A DNA stretch of 64,000 bases from Streptantibioticus parmotrematis (GCF_019890615.1 NZ_JAINVZ010000023.1:1-64000); one strand, 5' to 3'; shown: positions 43,558-52,775, counted from the stretch's first letter. The notes: a model not told the origin generated them from the sequence alone. Numbers and translations are program-made.

Positions 43558-43583
43558 AAGACCACCCGCGAAGACCACCCGCT
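43558..43583. repeat. Tandem 13-bp repeat upstream of chaplin
   Basis: AAGACCACCCGC is repeated head-to-tail with a 13-bp period, 95 bp upstream of the chaplin start. It could be duplicated regulator half-sites or chance. Confidence 0.6.
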
Positions 43584-43659
43584 CAGAGCACCCGCCCCCG
43601 CACGAACGGCCCCGCCGCGTGGCCGGGCGGGTGTCGGTGCCGACGCCGATACTGGTGGA

Positions 43660-44694
43660 GTGGGCAGAGTGGGCAGCGTGGACGGCGTCGAGAGCGGTGG
43701 GCCGCACGGGCGGGTGAACGAGTCTGTCCGGGGTCGTCCGGCGCCTGCCCTGCGCCCGTACGTCGCCTGGTACAGCGGCTACCGCCAGCGCGGTCTGGCG
43801 CCCGCCCGGCACCGCGGGCTGCCCTCGCCGTACCTGACGCTGATCTTCACGCTGGACGAGCCGCTCACCGTGGCCGCCCACCCCGACGCCCGGCAGCCCG
43901 CGCAGGCCTATGACGCCCTGGTCGGCGGGCTGCACACCACGCCCGCGCTGATCACGCACGCGGGAGCCCAGTCCGGCGTCCAGCTGGCACTGGGTCCGCT
44001 CGGGGCGCGGGCGTTGCTGGGGCTGCCCGCCGGTGAGCTGAGCGGCCTCGACCTCCCGGCGGACGCGGTGCTGGGCCGGTTCGCCGACGAGGTGTGCGAC
44101 CGGCTGCGGTCGGCAGGCGACTGGCGGGGGCGGTTCGCCGCGCTGGACGCGGCGCTGCTGGCCCGGTTGCGGCCCGACCGCGCGGCCTCGGAGCCGGTGG
44201 CGCGGGCGTGGCGGGCGCTGCTGCGCGGGGGCGGCGCCGTTCCGGTGGACGCGCTGGCGGCTGAGGCGGGCTGGAGCGGCCGCCATCTGGCCGACCGCTT
44301 CCGCGAGGAGATCGGGCTGACCCCGAAGGCCGCGGCCCGGGTGGTCCGCTTCGACCGGGCGCGGCGGCTGCTGGCGGCCGGAGCGACGGCGTATCCGGGG
44401 ACGGACGGCCTTCCCGGAGGCGAGGCGGGGGCGGCGGGGACCGGCTCGGTACGCGGTCGCGGCGACGGGCTGGGGCTCGCCGCGCTGGCCGTCGGTTGCG
44501 GGTACTTCGACCAGGCGCACCTGGCCCGCGAGTTCCGCGCCCTCGCGGGGTGCCCGCCGAGCCGGTGGCTGGCGGAGGAGTTCCGAAACGTCCAAGTCAC
44601 CGAGGTGCTGGGGGCGCAAGGCTGGGAGGAACAAGGGCCGGACGAGTGGTCCGCCGCCCCCGATCACGACCCCGAGGAGGTCTGGTCCCCATGA
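43660..44694 (+). CDS. AraC family transcriptional regulator
   Basis: 344 residues at most; GTG 43660 is the upstream start and GTG 43669 has better spacing from GGAG. The N-terminal sensor region (RPAPALRPYVAWYSGYRQRG, then LIFTLDEPL) is of the type paired with AraC DNA-binding domains in streptomycetes. The C-terminal two-HTH domain contains AEAGWSGRHLADRFREEIGLTPKAAARVVRFDRARRLL and GYFDQAHLAREFRALAGCPPSRWL. Between the two HTH motifs is a Gly-rich insertion of about 30 residues. The stop overlaps the VOC gene start (ATGA). Confidence 0.88.
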   Translation: MGRVGSVDGVESGGPHGRVNESVRGRPAPALRPYVAWYSGYRQRGLAPARHRGLPSPYLTLIFTLDEPLTVAAHPDARQPAQAYDALVGGLHTTPALITHAGAQSGVQLALGPLGARALLGLPAGELSGLDLPADAVLGRFADEVCDRLRSAGDWRGRFAALDAALLARLRPDRAASEPVARAWRALLRGGGAVPVDALAAEAGWSGRHLADRFREEIGLTPKAAARVVRFDRARRLLAAGATAYPGTDGLPGGEAGAAGTGSVRGRGDGLGLAALAVGCGYFDQAHLAREFRALAGCPPSRWLAEEFRNVQVTEVLGAQGWEEQGPDEWSAAPDHDPEEVWSP

Positions 44695-45152
44695 CCGACA
44701 CCGCACACACCGCGCAGGAAGGCGGCACCACCGGGACCTCGCCGGGCGCCGCGCCCCCGCCGCAGGTCTGGCCGGCGCTGCGGGCCGCCGACGCCCCGGC
44801 GCTGATCCGCTTCCTGGTCGACGCGTTCGGCTTCGAGGAGAACGTCGTCTACGAGGACGGCGGCCTGGTCGTGCACGCCGAGCTGAGCTGGCCGCCTGGT
44901 GGCGGCGTCATGCTGGGTTCCAGCCGCGGATCCGACGCGGACGAGGAGTGCGGCCTGCGGCCCGGCGCCTTCAGCGCGTACGTCGTCACCGACGCGCCCG
45001 ACGAGCTGTGCGCCAGGGCCCGGGCGGCGGGCGCCGAGATCGTCGCCGAACCGCACACGACCGACTACGGCTCCCGCGACTTCGCCGCCCGCGACCCGGA
45101 GGGCAACCGCTGGTCCTTCGGCACCTACCCCGGGGCGCCGCGCAAGGCCTGA
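44691..45152 (+). CDS. VOC (glyoxalase/bleomycin-resistance) family protein
   Basis: 153 residues from ATG 44691, translationally coupled to the AraC gene. After a flexible N-terminus it has two beta-alpha-beta units: LRAADAPALIRFLVDAFGFEE and SAYVVTDAPDELCARARAAGAEIV, ending with FAARDPEGNRWSFGTYPGA, the typical VOC end. Predicted to be a small metal-dependent or ligand-binding enzyme. The pairing with a regulator suggests that the regulator controls it. Confidence 0.88.
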   Translation: MTDTAHTAQEGGTTGTSPGAAPPPQVWPALRAADAPALIRFLVDAFGFEENVVYEDGGLVVHAELSWPPGGGVMLGSSRGSDADEECGLRPGAFSAYVVTDAPDELCARARAAGAEIVAEPHTTDYGSRDFAARDPEGNRWSFGTYPGAPRKA

Positions 45153-45299
45153 GCACGGGCGCGGTGGCCGGGTTCGCCGCGCCTACGTCACCGGGCCCGC
45201 GTCGCGAAGGGCTGAATCGCACGCCGAATCCGGCCGCCGCCGCGCCGCCGTGAGACCGTGGCGGGAGGGTGCCCCACGGCCAGGAAGGATGGGCGGGCG

Positions 45300-45965
45300 A
45301 TGACACGTACCGCGCGCGAGGTACTGGACACCGCGGCCGCGAACACGGCCCCGGACGAGGACGCCAACCGCCTCGTCCCCCGCGTCGTCGACGGCAGCGC
45401 GCCCGTCGAGGCGCTGGCCGCGTTCGCGATGGAGCAGCGGCATGTCATCGACAGCGACCGCCGCGCCTTCCTTCGGCTGGCCGAGCGTTCGGCGGACCGT
45501 CCCGCGACCGCGCGGTTCTTCGCCTCGCTGGCGAACGGCGAGACGCTGGCCGCCGAACGGCTGACCGCGCTGATCGACGCCCTCGGCCTGGACGACGAGA
45601 CCGTCCGCGGCCACCGGCCGCACCCGGGCTGCCAGGCCTATCCGGCGTACGTGGCCTGGCTGGCGCTGAACGCGGAGCCGGTGGACGCGGTGGTTTCGCT
45701 CGGCGCGAACTTCGCCGCGTGGGGCGGCTACTGCGCGGCGGTCGGGCGGGCGCTGCGGACGTCGTACGGCTTCTCCGACGCCGCCTGCGGCTTCTTCGAC
45801 TTCTTCGCCGAACCGGCTCCCGCACTCGAGGCGCAGGCGCTGGAAGCCGTTCAGGAGGGGCTGGACGGCGGGCGGCTGGACACCGGCGAGGCCGACCGCT
45901 ACGGGCGGCTGCTTCAGGCGTACGAGCTGATGTTCTGGAACACGCTGGCGGGCCTGCCCGGCTGA
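45300..45965 (+). CDS. TenA-like/heme-oxygenase-fold protein
   Basis: 221 residues from ATG 45300, with AGGAAGG upstream. It is all-helical, with TAREVLDTAAANTAPDEDANRLV at the start, a central AYPAYVAWLALNAEPVDAVV, FAAWGGYCAAVGRALRTSYG, CGFFDFFAEPAPALEAQ and YELMFWNTLAGLPG. It resembles TENA/PqqC-type proteins often annotated as regulators, but there is no DNA-binding motif. Exact activity unknown; thiaminase-II-like activity is only a possibility. Confidence 0.65.
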   Translation: MTRTAREVLDTAAANTAPDEDANRLVPRVVDGSAPVEALAAFAMEQRHVIDSDRRAFLRLAERSADRPATARFFASLANGETLAAERLTALIDALGLDDETVRGHRPHPGCQAYPAYVAWLALNAEPVDAVVSLGANFAAWGGYCAAVGRALRTSYGFSDAACGFFDFFAEPAPALEAQALEAVQEGLDGGRLDTGEADRYGRLLQAYELMFWNTLAGLPG

Positions 45966-46008
45966 CGGGCCGACGGCTCGCGGCGCTTCAGGGCGGGCCG
46001 GGCCGGAG

Positions 46009-46299
46009 CTACGGCGCGCCCGCCGCGATGGCGGCGACCACGATGGCGTGCAGCGTCTCGATCCCCTCGGCCGGTACGGGGAAGGGGCTGCCCGCGAGGG
46101 GGTGCCACTCGTCGGCCCCGGCACGCCGCGCGCTGACCTCGGCCCGCCCGTCGCGCAGGGCGGCGGTGACCACGGTCAGGTCCCCGGTGATCGTCCTGCC
46201 GTCCCGCGTCATGGCCCCGGCCGGGCCCGTGGTCACCTCGTCGACCAGCCGGACGGCCTTGCGGGCGCCACTCGTGCGGCGCCGGGAGGCATCGGTCAT
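46009..46299 (-). CDS. Small hypothetical protein
   Basis: 96 residues from ATG 46299 (ATG 46344 is an in-frame alternative; ribosome sites are weak for both). It begins basic (SRRRTSGARKAVRLVDEV) and continues with strands (ITGDLTVVTAALRDGRAEVSARRAG) and a hydrophobic end (LHAIVVAAIAAG). No family recognised. Convergent with the TenA-like gene. Confidence 0.5.
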   Translation of the reverse strand: MTDASRRRTSGARKAVRLVDEVTTGPAGAMTRDGRTITGDLTVVTAALRDGRAEVSARRAGADEWHPLAGSPFPVPAEGIETLHAIVVAAIAAGAP

Positions 46300-46446
46300 G
46301 CCCCCGTGGTACCCAACGACCGGCCCGCGCACCGGCATTGTCACCGGTACGTGGGCGAGTCCCGGAAGACGTCCCGTTCCACCCGCGCGTTCCGACTGGC
46401 GGACGCCGGCGGCGAAAGGTGGCCGGTACAGCTAGCCTGCCGGGGC

Positions 46447-47295
46447 ATGGACCCCATTGCTGCCCGGCCCCCGCTCCCCCGCGTCACCGACGGCTCGCCC
46501 GGCCCCGTGGCCGCCCTGGACGGCGTGAGCGTGCGCCGGTTCACGACCGGACAGGTGATCCTCGACGACGTCAGCTGGTCGGTGCGGCCCGGCGAGCACT
46601 GGGCGCTGCTCGGCGCGAACGGCGCGGGCAAGACGACCGTGCTGCGGCTGATCGGCGCGGTCGTCCACCCGACGTCCGGCACGGTCGAGGTGCTCGGCCA
46701 CCGGCTCGGCCGGGTGGACGTGCGCGAACTGCGGGCCCGTATCGGCCTGGTCTCCAGCTCGCAGAAGGTCTCGCTGGACGCCACCGCGCACACCGTGGTG
46801 CTCACCGGCGCGACCGGCACCGTCCAGCCGCTGTGGGGCAAGTACGACGCGGCGGTGCGGGAGCGGGCGTCGCTGCTGCTGGCGGAGCTGGAGTGCAAGG
46901 ACCTGGCCGACCGCCCCTTCGGGGTGTGCTCCGGCGGCCAGCGGGCCCGCGTGCTGATCGCGCGGGCGCTGATGTCCGACCCCGCGCTGCTGCTGCTGGA
47001 CGAGCCCTTCAACGCGCTGGACCTGCCGTCGCGCGAGGACCTGATCGACACGATGCACCGGCTGGCGGCGGGCCGCCCGGAACTGGCGACGATCACGGTG
47101 ACCCACCACTTGGAGGAGCTGTCCCCGGCCATCGGGCACGCGCTGCTGCTCAAGGAGGGCCGGGTGCGGGCCCAGGGGCCGGTGGCCGAGGTGCTGACCG
47201 GGGCCCGGATGAGCGACTGCTTCGGGCGGCCTGTCGAGGTCGCCCGGCTGGACGGCCGCTGGCTGGCCCGCTCGGGGCGGACCCTGCCCGCGTGA
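46447..47295 (+). CDS. ABC transporter ATP-binding protein (stand-alone)
   Basis: 282 residues. Walker A is LLGANGAGKTTVL, the signature is CSGGQRARVLIARAL (Cys replaces the usual Leu), Walker B is ALLLLDEPFNALD, and the H-loop is TVTHHLEEL. It is a single ABC domain with an N-terminal extension. No permease gene is adjacent, so it may pair with a distant membrane partner or be a soluble ModF-like ATPase. The hydrolase gene follows convergently. Confidence 0.9.
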   Translation: MDPIAARPPLPRVTDGSPGPVAALDGVSVRRFTTGQVILDDVSWSVRPGEHWALLGANGAGKTTVLRLIGAVVHPTSGTVEVLGHRLGRVDVRELRARIGLVSSSQKVSLDATAHTVVLTGATGTVQPLWGKYDAAVRERASLLLAELECKDLADRPFGVCSGGQRARVLIARALMSDPALLLLDEPFNALDLPSREDLIDTMHRLAAGRPELATITVTHHLEELSPAIGHALLLKEGRVRAQGPVAEVLTGARMSDCFGRPVEVARLDGRWLARSGRTLPA

Positions 47296-47322
47296 CGACC
47301 GCACCGCGATCGGCCGGGTGGC

Positions 47323-48207
47323 TCACCACCCCCCGGTGAGCCTGCGCGTCACCACGGCGGCCCCGGCACCCATCAGGATCGTGTAGTGGTTGGTGTCCGG
47401 GACCAGTTCGGTGCGCAGCCCCGGCGCCCTGTCGCGCCACGCGGCGACCAGTTGCTCGGGGAGCATCCCGGGCGCCTGGCCGAACATCCCCAGCGGCGCG
47501 TACGTCAACAGGGCGTCCACGGTGAGCCGTTGGAGGTCCTCGCCCAGCGACGCCGCCGACGCGAGCAGGTCACGGCCGTCGGCCCGGACCGCCTCCGGCC
47601 GCACCCGGGACCTCAACCACCCTTCGGGGCCGGTCAGATCGGCGCGGACGTACCGCTCGACGTCCTCGTTCCAGTGCGGCCCGAGCGCCGGGTGGGCCCG
47701 GAAGAACTCCACGTACGCCTCCGGGCTCGCGTACGTCATCCCGAGCCGCGCGATCGCCGGGCCGAGGGAGGCGTCGAGCAGCGCGTCGAGGTCGGCGCCC
47801 GCCGGGACCGGCAGCGGCAGCCCGCCGTCCACGAGCAGGACGCGGTCGAAGAGTTCGGGGTGGGCGGCGGCGGCACGCACGGCCGCGTAGGCGCCCATCG
47901 AGTGCCCGGTCAGCGTGACGGGGGCGCCGCCGCCCAGGTGGCGGGCCGCCGCGCACAAGTCCTCGGCGTGCCGTGCCAGCCCGTACGGCCCGGGCGTCCC
48001 CGCGCTGCCGCCGCGGCCGCGCAGGTCGACGGCGACCAGGGTCCAGTCGTCGGGCAGCAGGCGGGCCACGGCGAGGAAGGCGAGGGCCGAGCCGGTGATG
48101 CCGTGCGCCGCGAGCGCGATCCGCGGTCCGGCACCGAACCGCAGGGCGTGCAGACGGCCGCCTCCGACCGGGATCGACGCTTCCTCGGGCTGCTCCACCA
48201 GGGCCAT
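47323..48207 (-). CDS. Alpha/beta hydrolase
   Basis: 294 residues from ATG 48207, preceded by GGGAGGAG. Oxyanion-hole region ALAAHGITGSALAF, nucleophile elbow LTGHSMGAYAAV, acid region in the cap-following strand, and a catalytic His in VPDTNHYTILMG. It is cytoplasmic. The substrate, an ester, lactone or similar, is unknown. It is divergent from the aldo/keto reductase gene, 113 bp apart. Confidence 0.9.
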   Translation of the reverse strand: MALVEQPEEASIPVGGGRLHALRFGAGPRIALAAHGITGSALAFLAVARLLPDDWTLVAVDLRGRGGSAGTPGPYGLARHAEDLCAAARHLGGGAPVTLTGHSMGAYAAVRAAAAHPELFDRVLLVDGGLPLPVPAGADLDALLDASLGPAIARLGMTYASPEAYVEFFRAHPALGPHWNEDVERYVRADLTGPEGWLRSRVRPEAVRADGRDLLASAASLGEDLQRLTVDALLTYAPLGMFGQAPGMLPEQLVAAWRDRAPGLRTELVPDTNHYTILMGAGAAVVTRRLTGGW

Positions 48208-48320
48208 GGCTCTCCTCCCGAAAGACACCGGGCACCCGGACACCGGGCACTGCCGGCACCCGGACTTCCGGGCGCCGCCGACGGCCGAACCGCGCTCGGC
48301 TCGTTCTAGATTGAACCACC

Positions 48321-49325
48321 ATGGAATACCGTCACCTCGGCCGCAGCGGCCTGATCATCAGCGAGATCGCCTACGGAAACTGGCTCACCCACGGCTCCCA
48401 GGTGGAGGAGGAGGCCGCGACCGCCTGTGTGCGCGCCGCGCTCGACGCCGGGATCACCACCTTCGACACCGCCGACGTCTACGCCGGCACCCGCGCCGAA
48501 TCCGTCCTCGGCCGTGCCCTGAAGGGGGAGCGCCGCGAAGGGCTGGAGATCCTCACCAAGGTCTTCTGGCCGACCAGTCCCGGGCACAACGACCGCGGCC
48601 TGTCGCGCAAACACATCATGGAGTCGATCGACAACTCGCTGCGCCGCCTCCAGACCGATCACGTCGACCTCTACCAGGCGCACCGCTTCGACGTGTCCAC
48701 CCCGCTGGAAGAGACGATGGAGGCCTTCGCCGACGTCGTGCGGGCCGGCAAGGCGCACTACATCGGGGTCTCGGAGTGGACCGCCGACCAGATCCGGCGG
48801 GGGCACGCCCTCGCCCGCGAGTTGCGGGTGCCGCTGGTCTCCAGCCAGCCGCAGTACTCCATGCTGTACCGCGTCATCGAGTCCGAAGTGATCCCCGCGT
48901 GCGAGGAGTTGGGCATCGGGCAGATCGTCTGGTCGCCGATCGCCCAGGGTGCGCTCACCGGCAAGTACCTGCCGGGAAAGCAGCCGCCCGCCGGATCGCG
49001 CGCCACCGACGACAAGGGCGGCGCCGACATGATCGGCCACTTCCTGCGCGACGAGGTGCTCGAACGCGTGGCGCGGCTGCGCCCGCTGGCCGACGAGGCG
49101 GGCCTGTCGCTCGCGCAACTGGCCGTCGCCTGGGTGCTGAGGCAGCCGGGCGTCTCCGCCGCGATCGTCGGCGCCTCCCGGCCCGAGCAGGTCACGGAGA
49201 ACGCGAAGGCGGCAGGGGTGCGGCTGGACGCGGAACTGCTGGCGCGGATCGACGAGATCATCGCACCGGTCGCGGTCACCGATCCGCTCAAGACCCACGA
49301 GATGACTCCGGCGCGCCGCCCCTGA
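48321..49325 (+). CDS. Aldo/keto reductase
   Basis: 334 residues, an NADPH-dependent TIM-barrel oxidoreductase related to Kv-beta-subunit type AKRs. The catalytic tetrad region is visible: FDTADVYAGTRAESVLGRAL (Asp, Tyr), LEILTKVFW (Lys), DLYQAHRFD (His). The cofactor site near the C-terminus is AIVGASRPEQVTENAKAAG. It starts MEYRHLGRSGLIISEIAYGNW. It is a single gene, with a small hairpin (49427-49440) after it. Confidence 0.93.
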   Translation: MEYRHLGRSGLIISEIAYGNWLTHGSQVEEEAATACVRAALDAGITTFDTADVYAGTRAESVLGRALKGERREGLEILTKVFWPTSPGHNDRGLSRKHIMESIDNSLRRLQTDHVDLYQAHRFDVSTPLEETMEAFADVVRAGKAHYIGVSEWTADQIRRGHALARELRVPLVSSQPQYSMLYRVIESEVIPACEELGIGQIVWSPIAQGALTGKYLPGKQPPAGSRATDDKGGADMIGHFLRDEVLERVARLRPLADEAGLSLAQLAVAWVLRQPGVSAAIVGASRPEQVTENAKAAGVRLDAELLARIDEIIAPVAVTDPLKTHEMTPARRP

Positions 49326-49481
49326 GCGGACCTGCGGAAACCGGGCGGCCGGACGCGTGGGCGACCGGCCGCCCGCCCGGGGGAAAGAGTCGCGCGGGGC
49401 CCGGGGAGCAGGCTTAAGCTGTACGCGGCCCTTGAGGGCCTGTGTGCCGGATTGCCCGCCCGCGGCCGGGAGTGTGCTGAC

Positions 49482-50267
49482 GTGACCGGAATGCCGAAGG
49501 AGTGCGTGCCGGGGGCTCCCTGCTGGGTGAGCCTGATGGCCCGCGATCTCGACGCGGCCACGGGCTTCTACGGCCCGCTGTTCGGCTGGCACTTCGAGCC
49601 CGGGCCGGAGCGCTGGGGCCCGTACCTGCGGGTGCACTCCGGCGACTGGGAGGTCGCGGGCATCGGCGCGGTGGCGGCCCGCTGGGAGCTGCCGGTCTCG
49701 TGGACCACGTACTTCGGCACCGACAACGCCGACCGCACCGCCGACGCGATCCGCGAGCGGGGCGGGACGGTGGCGGTGGGACCTCTGGAGTTCGACGCCG
49801 GGCGGCTGGCGCTGGCGGCCGATCCGGCGGGCGCCTCGTTCGGCGTCTGGGAGGGCGCGCAGGGACGGCCGCAGCGTGCCCAGCGGGTCGGCTCCCCGGT
49901 CTGGATCCAGCTGCGCACCCGGGACGCCTTCGCCTCCGCGCTCTTCTACGGCGGCGTGTTCGCGTGGGACGACGCCGATCCGCAACGGTACGAAGTGGTC
50001 TGGGAGCACGACCGGGTCGTGCTGCGGGTCGACGGGCACAGCGTCGCCGCGTTGTCCGGCGGCGGCACGGAGGCGGCCGCCGACCCGCGGGTGCGGCCGC
50101 GGTGGCACGTGTACTTCTCGGTCGAGGACGTGGACGCCACGGTGGAACTCGCCGCCAAACTCGGCGGCGAGGTCACCGGTGCGCCGGAGAACTCCGCCTA
50201 CGGCCGGGTCGCGGGGCTGCGCGACCCGGAAGGCGGGCTGTTCTCCCTGATCAGCAGGCACTACTGA
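49482..50267 (+). CDS. Two-domain VOC family protein
   Basis: 261 residues from GTG 49482 with GGGAG upstream; ATG 49491 is an alternative. Two VOC modules follow one another: the first with CWVSLMARDLDAATGFYGPLFGWHFE and the second with VWIQLRTRDAFASALFYGGVFAWDD, ending VAGLRDPEGGLFSLISRHY. Such doubled glyoxalase-fold proteins include PhnB-like and 27-kDa antigen-type proteins. Metal ligands cannot be assigned with confidence. Soluble. Confidence 0.88.
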   Translation: MTGMPKECVPGAPCWVSLMARDLDAATGFYGPLFGWHFEPGPERWGPYLRVHSGDWEVAGIGAVAARWELPVSWTTYFGTDNADRTADAIRERGGTVAVGPLEFDAGRLALAADPAGASFGVWEGAQGRPQRAQRVGSPVWIQLRTRDAFASALFYGGVFAWDDADPQRYEVVWEHDRVVLRVDGHSVAALSGGGTEAAADPRVRPRWHVYFSVEDVDATVELAAKLGGEVTGAPENSAYGRVAGLRDPEGGLFSLISRHY

Positions 50268-50307
50268 GGCGCGACCTGTCGCGGGCGGCGGAGCCCCGGC
50301 GGCGGCC

Positions 50308-51069
50308 TCATACGGGGAAGTAGCTGGTGAAGTCGCTCTTGCCGACCGCGAAGACCCCGCTGAACGGCTGGTTGAGCTGCTGGATGAGCAGGATCAGGAA
50401 GACCATGAACCCGCCGAGCACCATCGCCATCACCAGATGGCTGCCGCTGCGTTGCACCCCGAAGACGAACATGAACGCGAGCGTGAGGATGCCGCCGACG
50501 AACATGCCCGCCCACAGCACGTCCGACAGGCTGCTGCGCGCGTCGCTCGCGCGGCCCCTGCGGGCCTGGTCCAGCGTGGACAGCTGGGAGATGGCCTCCT
50601 GCCCGGCGTTCTGCTGGGCGGACGTGGCGTTGGCGGCGGGCGCCGTCTCGTAGGTGTCGCGCAGCTTGTCGAGCATCTGCCACCCGGCCGGGCCGAGCGA
50701 CTCGTGCTTGGCCATCCGCGGCCACTCGACGGCGGTCACCTGATGGGCGTACGCGTCGACGGTGGTGCGGATCTCCTGCTGCCCGGCGGGCGGCAGGGCG
50801 TCGCTGAGCAGGTAGACCTGGTGCAGCGCGCCGGCCTCGGTGGAGATGTCGGACTCGGCGTTGGAGTGGGTGTCCCACACCGAGACCAGGGCCAGGCCGA
50901 GGACGAGCGCGTAGATCACGCCGATCATCATCGAGATGTACTCGGCGACGTCGTCGCTGGGCTCCTCGTCGGCCTTGAGCGGGAAGAAGCGGTGCTTGAG
51001 GATCACGCAGACGGCGGCCACCAGGGCGCCGCCCGCGACGATCGCCACGGTGCTGAGCAGATGGGACAA
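50308..51069 (-). CDS. DUF4239 (bestrophin-like) membrane protein
   Basis: 253 residues from TTG 51069, chosen since GAGGAG sits six bases upstream; a GTG further up is possible. It has two N-terminal membrane segments (VAIVAGGALVAAVCVIL, MMIGVIYALVLGLALVSVW), a helical loop of about 110 residues with THSNAESDISTEAGALHQVY, and two C-terminal segments (LWAGMFVGGILTLAFMFVFGVQ, VMAMVLGGFMVFLILLI). It is of the DUF4239 type, whose members are compared to anion channels. Function inferred only. Confidence 0.85.
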   Translation of the reverse strand: MSHLLSTVAIVAGGALVAAVCVILKHRFFPLKADEEPSDDVAEYISMMIGVIYALVLGLALVSVWDTHSNAESDISTEAGALHQVYLLSDALPPAGQQEIRTTVDAYAHQVTAVEWPRMAKHESLGPAGWQMLDKLRDTYETAPAANATSAQQNAGQEAISQLSTLDQARRGRASDARSSLSDVLWAGMFVGGILTLAFMFVFGVQRSGSHLVMAMVLGGFMVFLILLIQQLNQPFSGVFAVGKSDFTSYFPV

Positions 51070-51127
51070 GGGTTCTCCTCGGAAGGTCACCGGCGGTCGT
51101 CGTGGCGGCCACCGGCGGTGTGGAAGG

Positions 51128-52099
51128 TCACCGGGAACGCGACATCGCGCGGGCACCCGCGGCGACGGCGGCGACGGCGGCCGGAAGCAGGACGAGGAAC
51201 AACGCGGCGGGCGTGCCCATCCCGCCCCGCGCCGGGCTCTGCGTCTGCGGCGTCATCCGCAGGTACGCCGTGGGCACGGTCGGCTTGGGCGTCGGCGTGG
51301 GCGTCGGCGGCGCGGCGGGCTTCGGCACCGGGAGGGCCACCAGGCGCGGTGCGGGCGTCGGCGCCGGGCTCGGCGGCGGCGTGCGCGGTGCGGGCCTGGG
51401 CGGCGCGACCGGTCGTGGCCGGGGCGTGGGACGCGGCGCGGGCCGAACGGGCGGCGCGGGCCTGCGGCAGTCGCGGTCGGCAAGACCGGTCAGCCGTCGC
51501 AGCTCCGCGGCGTCGCCCCGGGTGCGTACGACGGCCTCGGCGCCGCCCACGTCGACGGCGAGCAACGGCGCGCACGCCACTCGGCGCACGGCGATCTCGC
51601 AGCCCAGCGGCCCGCCGTGGACAGCGACGGCGAACCCGATGCCGTGCGGGCAGCGCACCGCGGCGCGGACGGCGGCCAGTCCCGGCAGGCGCGACCCGGC
51701 GTCCCCGCGCGGCGTACCGCCGAACGGGAACCCGCCCCGAGGCGCGGGAAGACCACGCCGGGACGCGGACCCGCGCACCCCGTTCCCCCGCGCTGCCGTC
51801 CGCGGTGCGCTGGCGCGCCGGGGCATGGCGGGCATCCGCGTCGGCAGCCCGCTCATCCGGGGCATCCGCAACGTCGGCACGGGCACCGGTGAGCCGCCGC
51901 CCGGCCAGGCGAGCGCCGCGCCGGCGGTCCCGGCCGCCAGCACGATCACGCAGCCCAGCAGCAGCGCCGGAGCCCCCCGGATCAGCAGCCGCGCCACCCG
52001 ACTGCGGCGCCCGGGGGCCGCCGGGGCGCGCCGACGGCGTTCGTTCCACGACCGCGCGGGACCACCCGGTCGTCGTATGGCATGACTCGGCCAGCGCAC
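51128..52099 (-). CDS. Proline-rich protein with two membrane segments, unknown function
   Basis: 323 residues from GTG 52099; AGGAGG lies 13 bases upstream, a rather long distance, so the start is tentative. A basic N-terminus, one membrane segment (APALLLGCVIVLAAGTAGAALAW), a middle with three or four cysteines (RCPHGIGFAV, GCEIAVRRVACAPLL, DRDCRRP), a long Pro, Arg and Thr-rich stretch of about 80 residues, and a C-terminal segment (ALFLVLLPAAVAAVAAGA). The Pro-rich part could span the wall. No family recognised. The DUF4239 gene is 58 bp downstream on the same strand. Confidence 0.6.
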   Translation of the reverse strand: MRWPSHAIRRPGGPARSWNERRRRAPAAPGRRSRVARLLIRGAPALLLGCVIVLAAGTAGAALAWPGGGSPVPVPTLRMPRMSGLPTRMPAMPRRASAPRTAARGNGVRGSASRRGLPAPRGGFPFGGTPRGDAGSRLPGLAAVRAAVRCPHGIGFAVAVHGGPLGCEIAVRRVACAPLLAVDVGGAEAVVRTRGDAAELRRLTGLADRDCRRPAPPVRPAPRPTPRPRPVAPPRPAPRTPPPSPAPTPAPRLVALPVPKPAAPPTPTPTPKPTVPTAYLRMTPQTQSPARGGMGTPAALFLVLLPAAVAAVAAGARAMSRSR

Positions 52100-52323
52100 A
52101 GCGGCACCGCCCCCTCCTGCGTGCTCCCCGCGGACCCGCCGTGTCCCCACGGCGTTCCGCTCCCCCGGGGCACGGCGTCCGCACCTGCGCGGTCCGGCCC
52201 CCTGCGCCGCAGCCTGTCCCAGGACGCGCCCGCGCACGCCGACACGCCGGTGGAGTTCATGCGATAGGCGGACGGATGCGACCGGGAGGTTTGCGGGGTG
52301 CGCGGGCCCGCACGAGGGGGCGG

Positions 52324-52521
52324 CTAGCGCGGGTCGTCGGCGCCGGGCCAGGGCGACTGCCCGGCCAGTTCCGCCCACTCCACGTCGTGTTGTCCCGGCA
52401 CGGTCCGCCCGGCCAGGACCCAGCCTTGGGCCAAGGCTTCGTAGATGGGCGCGTCAGGGATGCGCGGAATCGATTCTTCCCGCTTCCCCAGCGGTCTCCA
52501 GTACATCGTCATGGTGGTCAT
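52324..52521 (-). CDS. Small hypothetical protein
   Basis: 65 residues from ATG 52521, without a clear ribosome site. Starts MTTMTMYWRPLGKREESIPRI and includes EALAQGWVLAGRTVPGQHD and PWPGADDP. Composition is that of a small folded cytoplasmic protein rather than random GC-rich sequence. No homology recognised. Confidence 0.5.
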   Translation of the reverse strand: MTTMTMYWRPLGKREESIPRIPDAPIYEALAQGWVLAGRTVPGQHDVEWAELAGQSPWPGADDPR

Positions 52522-52775
52522 GCACCATCAACGCCGCGGTCCGTAGGGGGTCACAGGAGGCCCCGCGCGTTCACCCGGTCCGGGGTCGCGACTGACGCCT
52601 GTTCGACCCGCCCGTACCGCCTGGCGACTCTCGTCGCGCCTATTACAAGACAGTGACATAGGAGGCGGCAACGATTTTCCTGTGTGCGCCGTCTAACCAC
52701 CTGAGACCGCGCCAATCAGCCCGGATGAGCAGATACCGGCGCGAACCATGAAGTTCTCAGCGAAAAGGACTCGAC

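Noticed and set aside
49427-49440. Small palindrome GGCCCTTGAGGGCC as a strong terminator of the aldo/keto reductase gene
   Set aside because: The stem is only 5 bp with a 4-nt loop and lies 100 nt past the stop; too weak to list as a feature.
51982-52260. 92-codon minus-strand frame overlapping the proline-rich gene
   Set aside because: It shares its region with the proline-rich frame, has no ribosome site and no domain. The longer frame with membrane segments at both ends is more credible.
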